NCBI RefSeq assembly: GCF_004664715.2
Contig: NC_051066.1
Location: forward strand, 83,291,735-83,355,734
DNA from: Peromyscus leucopus
Lineage: Eukaryota; Chordata; Mammalia; Rodentia; Cricetidae
Reading direction: 5' to 3'
Length of the DNA stretch: 64,000 bases
In this document: one piece after another, positions 1 to 10,637 of the stretch
How positions within the stretch are numbered: position 1 is the first letter of the stretch
Layout: each line of letters begins with the position of its first letter
Translations under genes and position numbers: made by a program
The notes under the pieces: generated by a model
What the model was told of the DNA's origin: nothing
Seen by the model: the letters and a program-made list of their open reading frames with translations, nothing else
The model's database searches: none

Positions 1-349
1 TCCATTTTAAATATATATTATATTAAGTCAATTATTTTGCTTTGATTTAACTAGACTTAGGCTCATGGATATATTAATATCTAAGCAGGAAGTTTGGGGC
101 CATGATTTCAATGCAGAATCATGAGCTGTTTTCACATATCTAAGTTAACTATTATGGATTAAAAAGACAGAAAATAGTGATCTGGCAATTCTTTTGAGAC
201 CAATGATATACTTAAAACCTTCAGAGTCTAAGGATTTAATAATAATAATAGTAGTGTAAATCTACTTGTTTTATCTAAATACATTAAACAAAAACCCTAT
301 TTACTATTGAAGCGCAAAATCATACAGCAATGATAGAAGCACAGGAGTC
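1..349. other. AT-rich sequence, nothing recognised
   Basis: There is no repeat family or open frame here that I can name. A short (AAT)n tract lies near 237-251. The segment ends where the first B2-like SINE begins. Confidence 0.5.
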
Positions 350-531
350 TAGAGAGATGATAGGTGGTTAAGAGAGTTTGATGCTCTAGTAGATGACTGA
401 AGTTTAGTTCTCAGATCCCATGACAGGCTGCTCAAAGCTTCTTGTAACTCCAGCTCCAGCTTCATAAGATCTTCTGATATCCATAGACACTCATGCTAAA
501 CACAAACACACACACACACACACACACACAC

Positions 532-564
<33 letters not shown>

Positions 565-592
565 CTAAATAAAACTTAAAGAAATATTTTAG
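350..592 (+). repeat. B2 SINE with (CA)n tail
   Basis: The left part matches a diverged B2 head (agagatgataggtggttaag, the Pol III A-box side of the tRNA-derived head). It runs through the B2 body, including a 'cttctgatatccatagacactcatgc' type segment, into a (CA)n tract at about 501-562. Divergence is high, so this is an old copy. It is non-coding; B2 elements are copied by L1 machinery. Confidence 0.75.
501..562. repeat. (CA)n microsatellite
   Basis: About 60 bases of CA dinucleotide with one CAA interruption sit at the 3' part of a B2 SINE, a usual birthplace for CA tracts in rodents. Confidence 0.9.
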
Positions 593-785
593 GAAGTATA
601 AACATGAACTTTATAAAACTTAAATAGTTACAAGCATGAAATTATTGTGTCATCCTAATAGGGACAAAGAATGAACGCTGAATTTTTATTTCTTACAATT
701 ATTATGACATTCTTGGAGCACATGTAGAATTGAAAATGAAGTCTGTACATGTTAAATGTTTCTATGTTTATTGTTATGAAATATA

Positions 786-941
786 TGGGTTACAGGATGG
801 CTCAGTGGTTAAGTTACTTATTACTCTTGCACAGGACCCATGTGGCTCCCAACACTTATATTAGACTGCTCTCATATGCCTATAACTCCAGTTTAAGGTG
901 GTCCAATGCCCTCTGGCCTATGAAGCCACCAGCATGCATAT

Positions 942-993
<52 letters not shown>

Positions 994-1043
994 TCCACGT
1001 ATGCCCACACAAATACACAGAAAAAATTAAATATCTAAAAGAA
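786..1043 (+). repeat. B2 SINE with (CA)n tail
   Basis: The 'aggatggctcagtggttaag' head is a clear B2 A-box region. The B2 body ('ccctctggcctatgaagcc') follows, then a (CA)n run at 944-991 and an A-rich end. The 64-codon open frame across it starts upstream of the SINE and has no meaning as a gene. Confidence 0.85.
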
Positions 1044-2069
1044 AATACTTTTACATGAAGAGTCAGTCTATATGAGTATATTCAGCATAATTCTACCTAT
1101 AAAGTGATGCTTATAGCTAATAATATATTAAATAAATCCTGTATATTAAGTGAATTAAATAGCTAAGATGAGTGAAGGATGCAGGTATGACTCACTTCAC
1201 TTACTGGATTCTATAGACATATCAAAGATGAACTGTTTATTTTTTCAATATATAGTGATCCCTTTGCTATATAACAGATACAGGGCTAAGCTCTGAATAT
1301 ACCTTAGGAAATTTAATAAATTTTCCTTTTCTTCTATCATCCTCCTAAAACTTGTGAGCAAATAGGAAATTAAAATTAAATTTTAAAAAGCATGAGAAAA
1401 ATAACTTCACAAACTTTTGAAAAGGTTCACATAAATGATGTAAGAACACAAATCTACCTGGAGCAGAGGTGCTGAGAGAGATACTATTAGCTGCATAAGG
1501 AGAAATGAGCTCTTTGGAAGATTAAGGTCAACTGAATTATGAGCTTCATGTTGCAGACAAGTCAGTCATGAAAGTGACAGGCAAAATGTTTGTCGCATTT
1601 AATGTTTGAGATATGGCAATAATTCGGTGACATTCAAGCAGTACAACAGACATGGGAAGCAATGAGGCTGGGACTGGGATCAGGTATTGAGAACTATGGA
1701 AAGTAGAATAAAGAGAGGTTCTACAGTTTCAGTTCAGAGGCATAGAAGTATGAGGAAACTATCTCACATAATTACATTTAGAATGGAAAGACATTTTGAG
1801 GAAGAAAGTTCTTGATTTATTAGGAGTGCACTGAATTTAACATTATCCTTACCACTCAATTTAACACCAGGATTTACAACTACTTAGGTCAATGCACATT
1901 TCTGAATGGAGAATAAGCACAGTAGAAATGCATGCAGGAGATGAAGGATGAAAGATTTCATAGTAGAGATCAAAAATGAAGATATGGACATGTTTTTAAG
2001 AACATCAAGTTCTTGGTACAGAAATTAGAAGATTCTCCGAGCTAAAGATTAGAAATAAATGGTGTTATT
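1044..2069. other. Unrecognised AT-rich sequence
   Basis: About 1 kb of diverged or unique sequence. I see no repeat family, splice-delimited exon, RNA gene or long open frame. Confidence 0.5.
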
Positions 2070-2600
2070 TTTAAATAAATTTATGTTTTTTTTTCATATT
2101 TTACATCTTGACTGCAAACTGCAGTTTCCCTTCCTTCTGCTCCTCTCAGTGCCCCACAATCTCTCCTCTTCCCCAAGTCCACATCTTCTCTATGTCCCTT
2201 CATAAAAGAATAGGCATCCCAGAGGTATCAACCAAACTTGGCATAATAAGTTACAATAAGACTAGGATCACACCCTTATATCAAGGCTGGGTGTCTTTCA
2301 ACTAAAGAATGTATAAAGCAAATATGGTATATTTGCACAATGGAGTACTACTCAGCTGTTAAAAATGACATCATGAAATTTGCAGGAAAATGGATGGAAT
2401 TTGAAAAGGCCATCCTCAGTGAGAAAACAAAGACCCAGAAAGATAAACATGGCATGTACTCACCTAAAAGTGGATATTAACTATAAAAGAGAAATCACGA
2501 TACAATCCACAGACATAAGGATTATCTAGATGCCAGAAGATTGCCATAGTTAACAGAATTCACCAACATAACCAGAAAATCTCAAGGTGCCCTAAAATAT
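2070..2600 (-). mobile_element. L1 fragment with 5' inversion (copy A)
   Basis: The left part (about 2070-2288) is L1 3' UTR read on the minus strand, with the poly(A) end represented by the T-run near 2086-2094. It joins abruptly at about 2288 to plus-strand sequence encoding the ORF2 C-terminal end (a frame around 2300-2480 with the 'ngvlLsC/MKFAGKWMEF'-type region). Opposite polarity with the poly(A) side at the left is the signature of twin priming. The right edge is uncertain. The copy is diverged and cannot code for a working protein. Confidence 0.7.
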
Positions 2601-3600
2601 TAAGTTAAATGATACTGTCTCAAGGTCTTTTGTAATCTTCTCACAATGTTTTCAAAATTCCATCAGAGTGCAAGAAAGAGAAATTCTGTTACATAGTTAA
2701 AACAGTACTTAACAGCAAGGGATATAAGCAACAGAGATGTTTCTGCAAGGTTTTGATATGACTCAGAATGTTAAAAAGTAGTAGAATAAAAAGCAAGGCC
2801 AGATTTATTAATACTGCATATATATGAGTAAGCTTGGAAGTAAATTTCACAATAAAGGAAATTACTTGGACACCAAAACTGAATAAATTATGCCGACAAC
2901 CTTCAAGGAGCTCATAGCCCAACAAGCTCTTCTCCAAAGAATTTGAAATGAAACATGAGAAGACACAGAATTAAAGATAACATTGAAGTAATATGAGAGA
3001 AGTTAAACCAAGAGTCAGTTTGTAGATATTAAAAAAGATTATTAAGACTAAGGAGGTAAAAATGGAAGGTGTTTGAAGGTGTTTGTGTGTTTTAAGAAGA
3101 AAGAATAACCAGAATAGTTTGGTGGTGTTTGAGGGCTAAGTCAGAGGGCTGATATGATCCCAGGAAGTTCATGATGCAAACTCATAGCCTGAATCTGTAA
3201 CTGTCATGCTCCTGTGTTCCTTCTTTTATTTGCTTCCTATTAGCTGACAGTAAAACCGGAATGAATAAGCAGTGGGGAGATAGATGCTCAGGGGTGATGT
3301 ATAGGAAGTGAGCAACATCTTTGAAGATTAAAAGTAGAATGGAGTAATTTAAAGTTAGATCACATACATAAATAAATCAAAGTACAGCACAGCAATTCTG
3401 TTTTGTAATGAAGAGCATTACAATGAAGTGCTTTAAGATGAATGACAGGCATAACTCTTTCCTGAGAAGCCTACATTCATGTCTTGGATATGGATTGTTC
3501 TTTCTCTAAGTCAAATCTCTCCTAGGCTCTCACTTTTGCCCTGGGCATCTTTCTTTGCACATGTCTAAACCTCTACTAAAAAACATTCTCTCTTTAAAAA
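2601..3600. other. Unrecognised sequence
   Basis: Only short frames such as the 82-codon minus-strand frame at 2689-2937, which resembles nothing I know. Could contain diverged L1 flank. Confidence 0.45.
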
Positions 3601-3722
3601 AGTTAATAACATAATTACATTTTTCCCTTTGTTTTCCTCTCTCCAAGACCTCCCATATACCCCTCCCTTCTCACCTTCAAATTCGTGGCCTCTTTTCTTC
3701 ACTAATTGTTATTTTGCGCGCG

Positions 3723-3775
<53 letters not shown>

Positions 3776-4195
3776 CTAAAGATTACCTGGTTGGTCAGTA
3801 TAATGTTACTTGTTTGTATGTTTTCAGGCCTGATCATTTGGCAATGGACAACTAACTGGTGTTCTTCCCTGAGGAAGACCATATCTCCTGCTCCCAGAAC
3901 TTCTAGTTGCCCATAGTTCTTTGTGAGGGTTGAGGCCTCATGAGCTTTGCTCCATCCACTTTGGCAAGTCTTTTGCTGTTAGCCAAGTTCCACTCACATT
4001 GGGCAGCCATGTTGGTAAGACTTACTCATTTTGTTTCTTGGTTATTTGTCATGACCTGTAATATTTTTTCCATGTTGAACCAAGCATGTCAGCTTCACAT
4101 GAGTAGAAATATCTCTTCTACTATAGATAGCAACATTGGCTTGTGCCTTCTGCTGCTGGTACCCTACCATCTTGAATAGTAATCTATACAGGGAT
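3601..4195 (-). mobile_element. Lx-type L1 3' UTR, antisense
   Basis: Read on the minus strand, 3610-3715 matches the end of the rodent Lx 3' UTR (the 'gaggccatgaatttgaaag' and 'ggaggggtatatgggagg' segments, followed by a T/A-rich tail). The 3775-4195 part matches the more 5' 3' UTR segment. A (CG)n(CA)n tract separates them at the place where this UTR often carries a purine-pyrimidine alternating stretch. Two open frames across it (3629-3916 and 3940-4179) are products of repeat sequence. Confidence 0.7.
3716..3773. repeat. (CG)n(CA)n microsatellite
   Basis: Eight GC dinucleotides (3716-3731) run directly into about 21 CA dinucleotides. CpG runs of this length are rare in mammalian DNA because methylated CpG mutates quickly. 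Confidence 0.95.
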
Positions 4196-4990
4196 ATTCA
4201 AAGGCACTATTTGTGAGTTGCCTTCTCAATGGTTTAGCTGATCTACTCTTTTGCTTTCATTGTTTAACTTGATTGTTTCTGATTCCTCCTCCTCTTCACT
4301 TATTTTTTGTTTCATTTTATCTTTTGTTTTCTGGTCAGATACCCATTTAGTATTTAAAGGAATACCATTGGTACCAGAGATTAAGTCTTTTTAGATGTCC
4401 TTTCTTATATCTAGTGAAATAATCATGAGTGGGAGAAACTGAACATAAAGACTAATATGCTCATGACCTAAGCCACTCTTCTGCCTGAAAGAAAGTTCTC
4501 CAAGTCCTTGTTGATGTAAACCAACTTTGGGATGATAAACAGCAATTCAAGTGTTGTTAACATTCAGGCTCTAAAACACAGCAGGAATGGCTTTTATGCA
4601 TGACATTCTCAGATCATTTTCTTGTTCCTCAAACTTACATATTGGCCTTCCCCAACTTTCTACTTCACAGTAGGTAAAGCTTGGGGTACTCTGTCACTAT
4701 TTTGTCACATTTCTTTCCCCACAGCCTCAAACTTATACTTGCTCAGACTGATTCTTGTTTTCATTTAAGAATTCTCACTAAATGATATTTGCCTTTTAAA
4801 AAACATGCTCATGATATACAATATGATATGTGTACTCAGAGGTCTTCAGCTTTACGTGTTAATCTTTCTTCTTTCATTTAAAATAAGTTAATTTTTTATC
4901 CTCTTTCTACTAAGAGATATATACATTTAGAAGTACAGACAATAGATAGAAGACAGTTTAGTGGCTTAGCAATATGATGAAAGCAATTGA
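4196..4990. other. Unrecognised sequence
   Basis: T-rich on the left, possibly more antisense L1 flank, but I could not match it to a named segment. No gene seen. Confidence 0.4.
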
Positions 4991-5007
4991 TAATAGTCAA
5001 ATTTAAG

Positions 5008-5150
5008 TGAGCATGGTAGTGCATGCCTATAAGCTCAGCTTTTAGGAGTTATATGCACAAGAATTACAAAATCAAAGCCAACTCTCAACCTACACAGTCA
5101 TTTGTGAGTCAACCTAGAATACATAAAACTCTGTCTCAAATAATAGATAT
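5008..5150 (+). repeat. Diverged B1 SINE
   Basis: The 'gagcatggtagtgcatgcctataa' head and the 'aaaactctgtctcaaataat' end frame a B1 with strong decay in the middle. B1 derives from 7SL RNA. Confidence 0.7.
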
Positions 5151-5880
5151 TATACTAATTTAAAACTGATAAATAATAAAAAATGAAAGCTACAAAAATC
5201 TTTGAGTCTACATTTATGTATGACTACATAGTTATATATGTATCATACCTGTGAATTTTTGTATATTATTTTGAGGCACCATGAGCTTTGATTTAAATAG
5301 AAGCAGATAAATAAACTTGAGCAGTCTTGGTCATGGCAAGGACTCACTGTCTCAGTTCTGAAAGGTAACTTGAAAGGATAAGCTACCAATCATGGAGCAA
5401 TAATTACATTTCAGAGTGAAACCATGCACTCAGGGATAATTGCCCCCATCTACAGGTTCCTTTTTCTGTGAGTCTCTGCTGTCCTGGAATTCAAGATGAC
5501 AAGTTTAGAATGATGACTTTTCTCTTTGTGGCTTCAGCCTTGGAGGAAGATAAGTCTGAAAGATTCTCTCTAAATGATAACACACCTATGTGGAAGCAAA
5601 CAGGAGTGTATCCAAAATAAAGGAGATAGACATGAAAGGAAGGTTCATATGCCAGTCTTTCATCCTGAATTTAGCTAATCTTGTCAGCCAAACTGATTCA
5701 GTTCCTCTTAATAAAAGCTGGTTTTTGTTGAGAGTCAGAGCAATCCAGGGCTTTCCCAGGAGCAGACTTGGCAAGACCTGGACTGAGGGCCTGGAAGGAG
5801 TTAAGGTTTTGGTTCCTGGGAACTTGACTTTTCTCCCTGAAAAGACTGATGTTATCAGTTTAAAGGCCATGTTTATTAGT
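5151..5880. other. Unrecognised sequence
   Basis: Two overlapping open frames of 94-101 codons on opposite strands lie at 5586-5895. Neither has a family resemblance I can name, and mirrored frames on both strands are expected by chance from low stop density. I do not call a gene. Confidence 0.4.
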
Positions 5881-6178
5881 GTGCGATGTCTTTGAGTTAT
5901 CTTGTGTTCCCCTTGTGCAATGTGGCTTGGTTAGCTTCCTGATCACTTCCCTTGTTTTATGATGGCTTTTTGCTGACTCTGTACTATTTTTCACCAGCAA
6001 ATAATATATAAGATGCTGTATTTTTCAATACGATTTCTTGGCATAAGAAATAGCTTATATAAGACCTCCTAATCCCAATTTTTCGTCTTCTTTAACTTCT
6101 CATCTCCTGGCCAACCCCCCTTATGTCCCTGTCACTGAAGAGCCTGCTGGTTCATGTTGGGTTTTGGTACCTGTTACA
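5881..6178 (+). mobile_element. Possible decayed LTR
   Basis: The segment has an LTR-like order: a T/G-rich promoter-like region, a TATA-like 'aatatataag' near 6002-6011, a second 'cttatataagac' near 6054, a C/T-rich R-U5-like stretch, and a terminal 'gttaca'. I found no target duplication or primer-binding site after it. It lies 1.6 kb upstream of the retroviral gag-like relic at 7.8 kb, which is the only reason to suspect it belongs to the same element. Confidence 0.3.
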
Positions 6179-6462
6179 ATAGATCTTAAATCTAAAAACT
6201 AGTTAATTTAATTTTGTTGGTAAGGGAAAATAAAAGTCTCTAAGATGTTAACATTGATTACCTGTGTTTATAATTGTTAGATATTTATGATAAAGTATGT
6301 TATCTGTGTCTCAAAAACAGCCTACTGAGTTTTCACTGAACTATAAATAGAAATTTTGTTTGGTTGGAAAATATAAATATTAAAAGGAACTATTATAAAG
6401 GAAATATAAGACAAGAACCACCAAATCGTCAAATGTGAGAAAAGATATAAAACTGTAGGTAT

Positions 6463-6463
<1 letters not shown>

Positions 6464-6505
<42 letters not shown>
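6464..6505. repeat. (TG)n microsatellite
   Basis: About 21 uninterrupted GT dinucleotides. Confidence 0.95.
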
Positions 6506-6507
<2 letters not shown>

Positions 6508-6911
6508 ATACACACTAGTGTAGTTACCAGTGGAGGCAACAAGATGAACAAGATGGCATTAGGTACTCTGGATCTGGAATTATAAGTGACATTAAGTTGC
6601 CACACTAAGCTTAGGTCTTCTGTAAGGGTAGTATATAATTGTACCCATTGAAATTTGTAACCATCTCATAATAAAGGAGGTTAAAAATGTTTTGTAACAA
6701 GACAGATTTGTCTAAAAGGTAAAGTATTGTTTCAAAATGGAAATAGAGAAATTTGGTGCAAAACTAAAAAGCATGAGAACTCTCTCCCCCGCCCAACCCA
6801 TCCTTTATTCCATCCTCCAACAAGGCAAGGTCTCCCATGGGAAGTGGGGTGAGTAGTGAGAGTGCTGAACAGGAGCCAAAGGAGGGGAGATATGACCAAA
6901 ATATATTCTAA

Positions 6912-7490
6912 GAAAAAATTTTGTTGTTGTTTCTACATCCCAACAAAAGTGTCCTCTCCTTCTCCTCTTCTCAGCTCCTCACCCCTACCCCCACTCTCCC
7001 CACTCTACCATCCACTCCTCCTCCACTTCTCTTCACATGCTGGTGGGCATCCCATGGATGTCAGCCAGCCATGGCATATCAAGTTGCAGTGAGACTAGGC
7101 ACCTCCTCTTCTATTAAGGCTGGATAAGGTAATCTGGTAGGAGGAATGGGTCCCAAAAGCAGGCAACAGAGTCAGAGACAGTCCCTGCTCTCACTGGTAG
7201 GAGTTTCACAGGAAGACAAATTTGCATAACTATAACATATGTGCAGAGGGCCCCAAAGAACACTCCACCATACCACAAAGACACTTGTACAACTATGTTC
7301 ATAGTAGCTTTATTTGTAATAGTACAAACTGGAAACAACGGAGATGTCCCTCAACTGAAGAATGGATTAAGATCATATGGTACATTTACACAATGGCAAA
7401 TGGATGGAATTAGACAAGATCATCCTGAGTGAAGCAACCCAGACCAAGAATTAATTAAAAAAATAAATGAAAAGAAAATGGAAAATAATA
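6912..7490 (-). mobile_element. L1 fragment with 5' inversion (copy B)
   Basis: 6930-7250 is minus-strand L1 3' UTR (it contains the 'ggcatcccatggatgtcagcc' and 'catatcaagttgcag' segments, with the poly(A) side near 6912-6930). At about 7251 it switches to plus-strand ORF2 C-terminal sequence (7252-7460, encoding a decayed 'CPSTEEWI' to 'ILSE' region). Copy A has the same layout but different breakpoints, so the two arose independently. The 6780-6910 flank may also belong. Confidence 0.7.
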
Positions 7491-7724
7491 AATATCAGAG
7501 AAAAAGAAAGATGGAAAATGATACGCATAATCCCTAGGTCAGATGCTAGTAGGTATTGATGTCACCTACCAATCTACTCTCCATCTTTAGAAAAAAACTG
7601 CAAAAACAGACAATGGAATGCCCAAACTTTCTAAATCAACCTTTAAAATCAGCTTTTGGAGTTTCAACAATAGGGATAAAATAGAGGCTCTGCAGAATGA
7701 TTAAAGGCACAAGAATGAACCAAA
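7491..7724. other. Unrecognised sequence
   Basis: A-rich start, then sequence of unknown origin that may be the upstream part of the retroviral relic that follows. Confidence 0.4.
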
Positions 7725-7960
7725 TTGAGAGTGAAGCCCTGGAGAATGGTACATTTCCTTAGGAAAATGAGGAGACCGCCACATACTCTGCCAGAAGAAA
7801 GGAGACTCTCAGAGACAAGGCTTGCTGTGGGTGTACAACTGAGGCATTGTTACCTCTGCAAAGGGAGAAACCACTGTCAGGGACAATACCCCACCCTTCA
7901 ACAAAAGGAAGGACATTAAGCCCAAAGGTTACTGCCCTTAGAGTAAAGATGCTCAAAGTT
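7725..7960 (+). pseudogene. Retroviral Gag nucleocapsid-like relic
   Basis: In the frame starting at 7725, residues encoded at 7848-7889 form a C-x2-C-x4-H-x4-Y pattern. That is the CCHC zinc knuckle of retroviral nucleocapsid with the last Cys replaced by Tyr (TAC, one base from TGC) and followed by Pro, as in gammaretroviral knuckles. Basic residues precede it. Ten residues on, a Lys-Glu-Gly-His is followed by a stop at 7917-7919, where a second knuckle would carry Trp. The frame is closed and cannot work. Identification is from motif spacing only; a chance match is possible. Confidence 0.45.
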
Positions 7961-8111
7961 TCCTCTCAAGAAGATAACCATCTAGGAGCTTCTGATAGCT
8001 TAAAGTAGCAGGCAAAAATATTAATTTCATTTTATGTATAGGGACTTTGATCTATGATTAAACCAGAGCTCCCTTTTAAGTGATTTTGTGTAGCAACTCT
8101 CTTACTTGTCT

Positions 8112-8445
8112 GTTGTTATGACAAATATCCTGACCAAAAACAGCTTAAGAAAGGGACAATATATTTTGGCTCATAGTTCAAGGTAAAGTCCATCCTGGCA
8201 GGGACATCAAGTCAGCAGGACATTGAAGTACCTGGCTACATTGTATCAACAGGAAGACAAGAACAACAAATGCTGTGCCAGCTAACAGTTTCCTTCTGAG
8301 AGAGTCCAACATCCTATCCCAGGGAATGTTGATACCTGTAGTGAGTGAGTACTCTTGCCTCAATTAATCTAATCTAGACAGTCCTGCACTGGTAATTATC
8401 CCTCATAGATATGTTTAGAGACTCATCTTCTGAGAAATTCTATAT
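8112..8445 (-). mobile_element. MaLR-type LTR, antisense
   Basis: The sequence follows the order of a rodent ORR1/MT-like LTR read on the minus strand: 'ttatgacaaatatcctgacc', 'ttttggctcatagttcaagg', 'cctcaattaatctaatc' and 'tccctcatagatatg'. The exact subfamily is not resolved. It would have inserted into the surrounding retroviral relic if that call is correct. Confidence 0.65.
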
Positions 8446-9034
8446 CTCAAGAATTTGATTAGAAAACTTTTAAGGACAAACGATAAGGTATGACATAGGG
8501 AGTCCTCTTGTAAGTTGGGGGGTATTCTGAAATCATAGTTTACTTCCCTGGCTAAGCTCTGTAGCATGCAGATGACCAAGAAGTTCACTAGCTGTAGTAG
8601 CAGCAGTAATGGTGGATGATAGGACTACAAACTGGGGCTGATACCTCTGTTACAGAATTAAATGTAAAGCCTACCTTACACAGAGGCAAGAACGTAATGC
8701 TGCACCCAACAGAGATATAGTAAATGACTGACAGACTCAAAGGAAATATGAGTCTGTTGCCCCAAGAAGATCAATAAAAAATTATTAAAGGACTTTGTGA
8801 CTCATGTCATAGGGGACGACAGACATTAACTACCCTAGACATCCATGTCTTTGGGGAAAAAGAACTAGAATTCACAGTTCCACAAGTAGTAAGACCTAAC
8901 TCCTGTTTCCATAATAGAGAAAGCAGGATGAATTCATTGCCTTCACTGAACCTAATAGACAGGGAAACATTCCCTAGGAGAAGATGGAGATTATCTCTCA
9001 AAGATATAAATACCTTTGGTGTTCCCTGACACCA
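8446..9034. other. Unrecognised, possibly eroded retroviral interior
   Basis: No confident protein similarity in any frame. Position between gag-like and integrase-like relics is the only hint of origin. Confidence 0.3.
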
Positions 9035-9165
9035 TCTTTGTGTGGATAGAAGGCTAGCCTATACTGAGTAACAAAACTTAAAAAGGGTTTCTATAATAAA
9101 ACCTGTCCTTCTGAGTCCCCGCTGCCTCAACTCCCTCTTCACGTTAGTTAGGCCTGTTTGTTCCT
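9035..9165 (+). pseudogene. Possible integrase-core relic of a class I ERV
   Basis: The plus-strand frame that reads Ala-Tyr-Thr-Glu at about 9055-9066 continues through Val...Lys-Pro-Val-Leu-Leu...Pro-Arg...Leu-Asn-Ser-Leu. The order and spacing recall the gammaretroviral integrase core (Glu-Ala-x-Pro-Thr ... Val-Leu-Leu ... Ile-x-Pro-Arg-Phe-Gly). In-frame stops and a shift just upstream show it is dead. Evidence is weak and rests on its place between the gag-like and env-like relics. Confidence 0.25.
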
Positions 9166-9501
9166 ATAACTGTTAAAATATTTTAAGAAGTATCTTCCGA
9201 TAAGAGAAATCTTTTACATACAAAGATGAGTTCCATTCATTAGTCTATCAGGAATGATAATCTTACACAGTGCCTTAAATGGCTTCATTTTTTTAGATGC
9301 TGTCAGTATAATCACATATCTACAGTGAGGACAATAGCACACTATTCCCTTTTAACCTGTTCCACCGATGGCTTAATTTCTGGGAATTGTTCCTTTAATG
9401 CTTTGCCATATTCACAGTACATAACCATTAGTATGTGTCTCTTTCACTGACTAATTTCTAAACTCAAATGTTAAAATAATGAGGACAGCTATCCTACAAA
9501 A

Positions 9502-9690
9502 TTGAATGGCCCTGGAATAATAGCAGGAGCACAAAGGGGACCCAGTGTCATTACTAAAGTAGAGTGCTGTGTTACATATGACAACTGGGGCAATTTGTCC
9601 TCGGTTCTCCAAAATTTGCATGCCCAAATTAAGTCTATATCAGATTCTTATTTAGTTTTTAATGATTTACTAAAAGGATGGTTCTCAGAT
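9502..9690 (+). pseudogene. Retroviral Env transmembrane-subunit relic
   Basis: A frame of about 60 codons contains Ala-Gln-x-Gly ahead of a Cys-Cys pair (codons 22-23, 9565-9570). This is the layout of the CX6CC segment of a gammaretrovirus-type TM subunit, with the first Cys position now Ser (AGT, one base from TGT). An Asn-rich stretch, an amphipathic Leu-Gln-Asn-Leu segment and a Gly-Trp-Phe near 9676-9684 follow in the order expected for the ectodomain before the membrane span. The frame then runs into a (CA)n tract; no membrane span or cytoplasmic tail is present. It is a fragment and not functional. Confidence 0.5.
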
Positions 9691-9694
9691 TCTA

Positions 9695-9717
9695 GACACA
9701 CACACACACACACACCA
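9695..9717. repeat. (CA)n microsatellite
   Basis: About 10 CA units interrupt the env-like relic at its 3' side. Confidence 0.9.
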
Positions 9718-10357
9718 CAGCCTTTCTATTTTGGGTGTTCAAACAAGCTTCTGTATATTTCATTGTTCATTTGGTTTGGTATCCCAAGTAATGACTTTCA
9801 TTCTACCAGAGATACAGCAATGAGTCATCTCCTGATATTAAAACTTGGGCTTTCCCTTGCCCCTGCCCAGCCCCCACCTTAGATGAAGAAGGTCAAGACT
9901 ATTGTTTCCACGATTGGTAGGGTCAATCTTAAGGTTAAGGTATTGAGGTACCAGAGATGAAAATTAGGGCACTATAGAAAGATAGAAAAATCCAGGGGGA
10001 CATGAGGAGAGAAAGGAACTCCTCATCCTGAAGTCTGGTTTAAGTTTCTTGATGCCTAAAAGTAGGTAAGTATGACACAAAATTCACTGTGAAGATTACA
10101 TACACAAACAATATATTTTTCTCTATGCCGTTATTTCAAATAAGAATGATAAACTAGCAAGGAAACAAGCTTAATGCTTAAGTGTGCATGATCTCTGAGA
10201 TTGACCTTGTTCCTTCACCAATGTCAAACATTGTACTTTGCCATTAAGAAACTCTTAATGTGTTTACAGTCAAAGCAAGCAAGCAAGTAACAAAGAAATG
10301 TTCACTCCTCAGAAATGATTTCAACAATATAATATTAGAATTCACCAAATTGCACAT
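9718..10357. other. Unrecognised sequence
   Basis: No named repeat or gene; a (CAAG)n-like patch is visible near 10274-10290. Confidence 0.45.
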
Positions 10358-10362
10358 GTAAC

Positions 10363-10568
10363 TGTGGTGGTTTGAATGAAAAGGGCCCACATAGGCACAT
10401 ATATTTGAATGCTTAGTTTCCAGATGATAAACTGTGTAAGAAAGATTAGGATGTTACCTTGGAGGAGGTGTGTTACTGGGAGTGGGATTTGGGGGCTTCA
10501 AAAGCTTATGCCAGGCCCAGTGCCTCCCTCCCTCCCTCCCTCCCTCCCTCCCTCCCTCCTCCCTCCCT

Positions 10569-10637
<69 letters not shown>

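Noticed and set aside
5586..5895. Overlapping ~95- and 101-codon frames on opposite strands
   Set aside because: Mirrored frames reflect a local lack of stop trinucleotides. Neither resembles a known protein.
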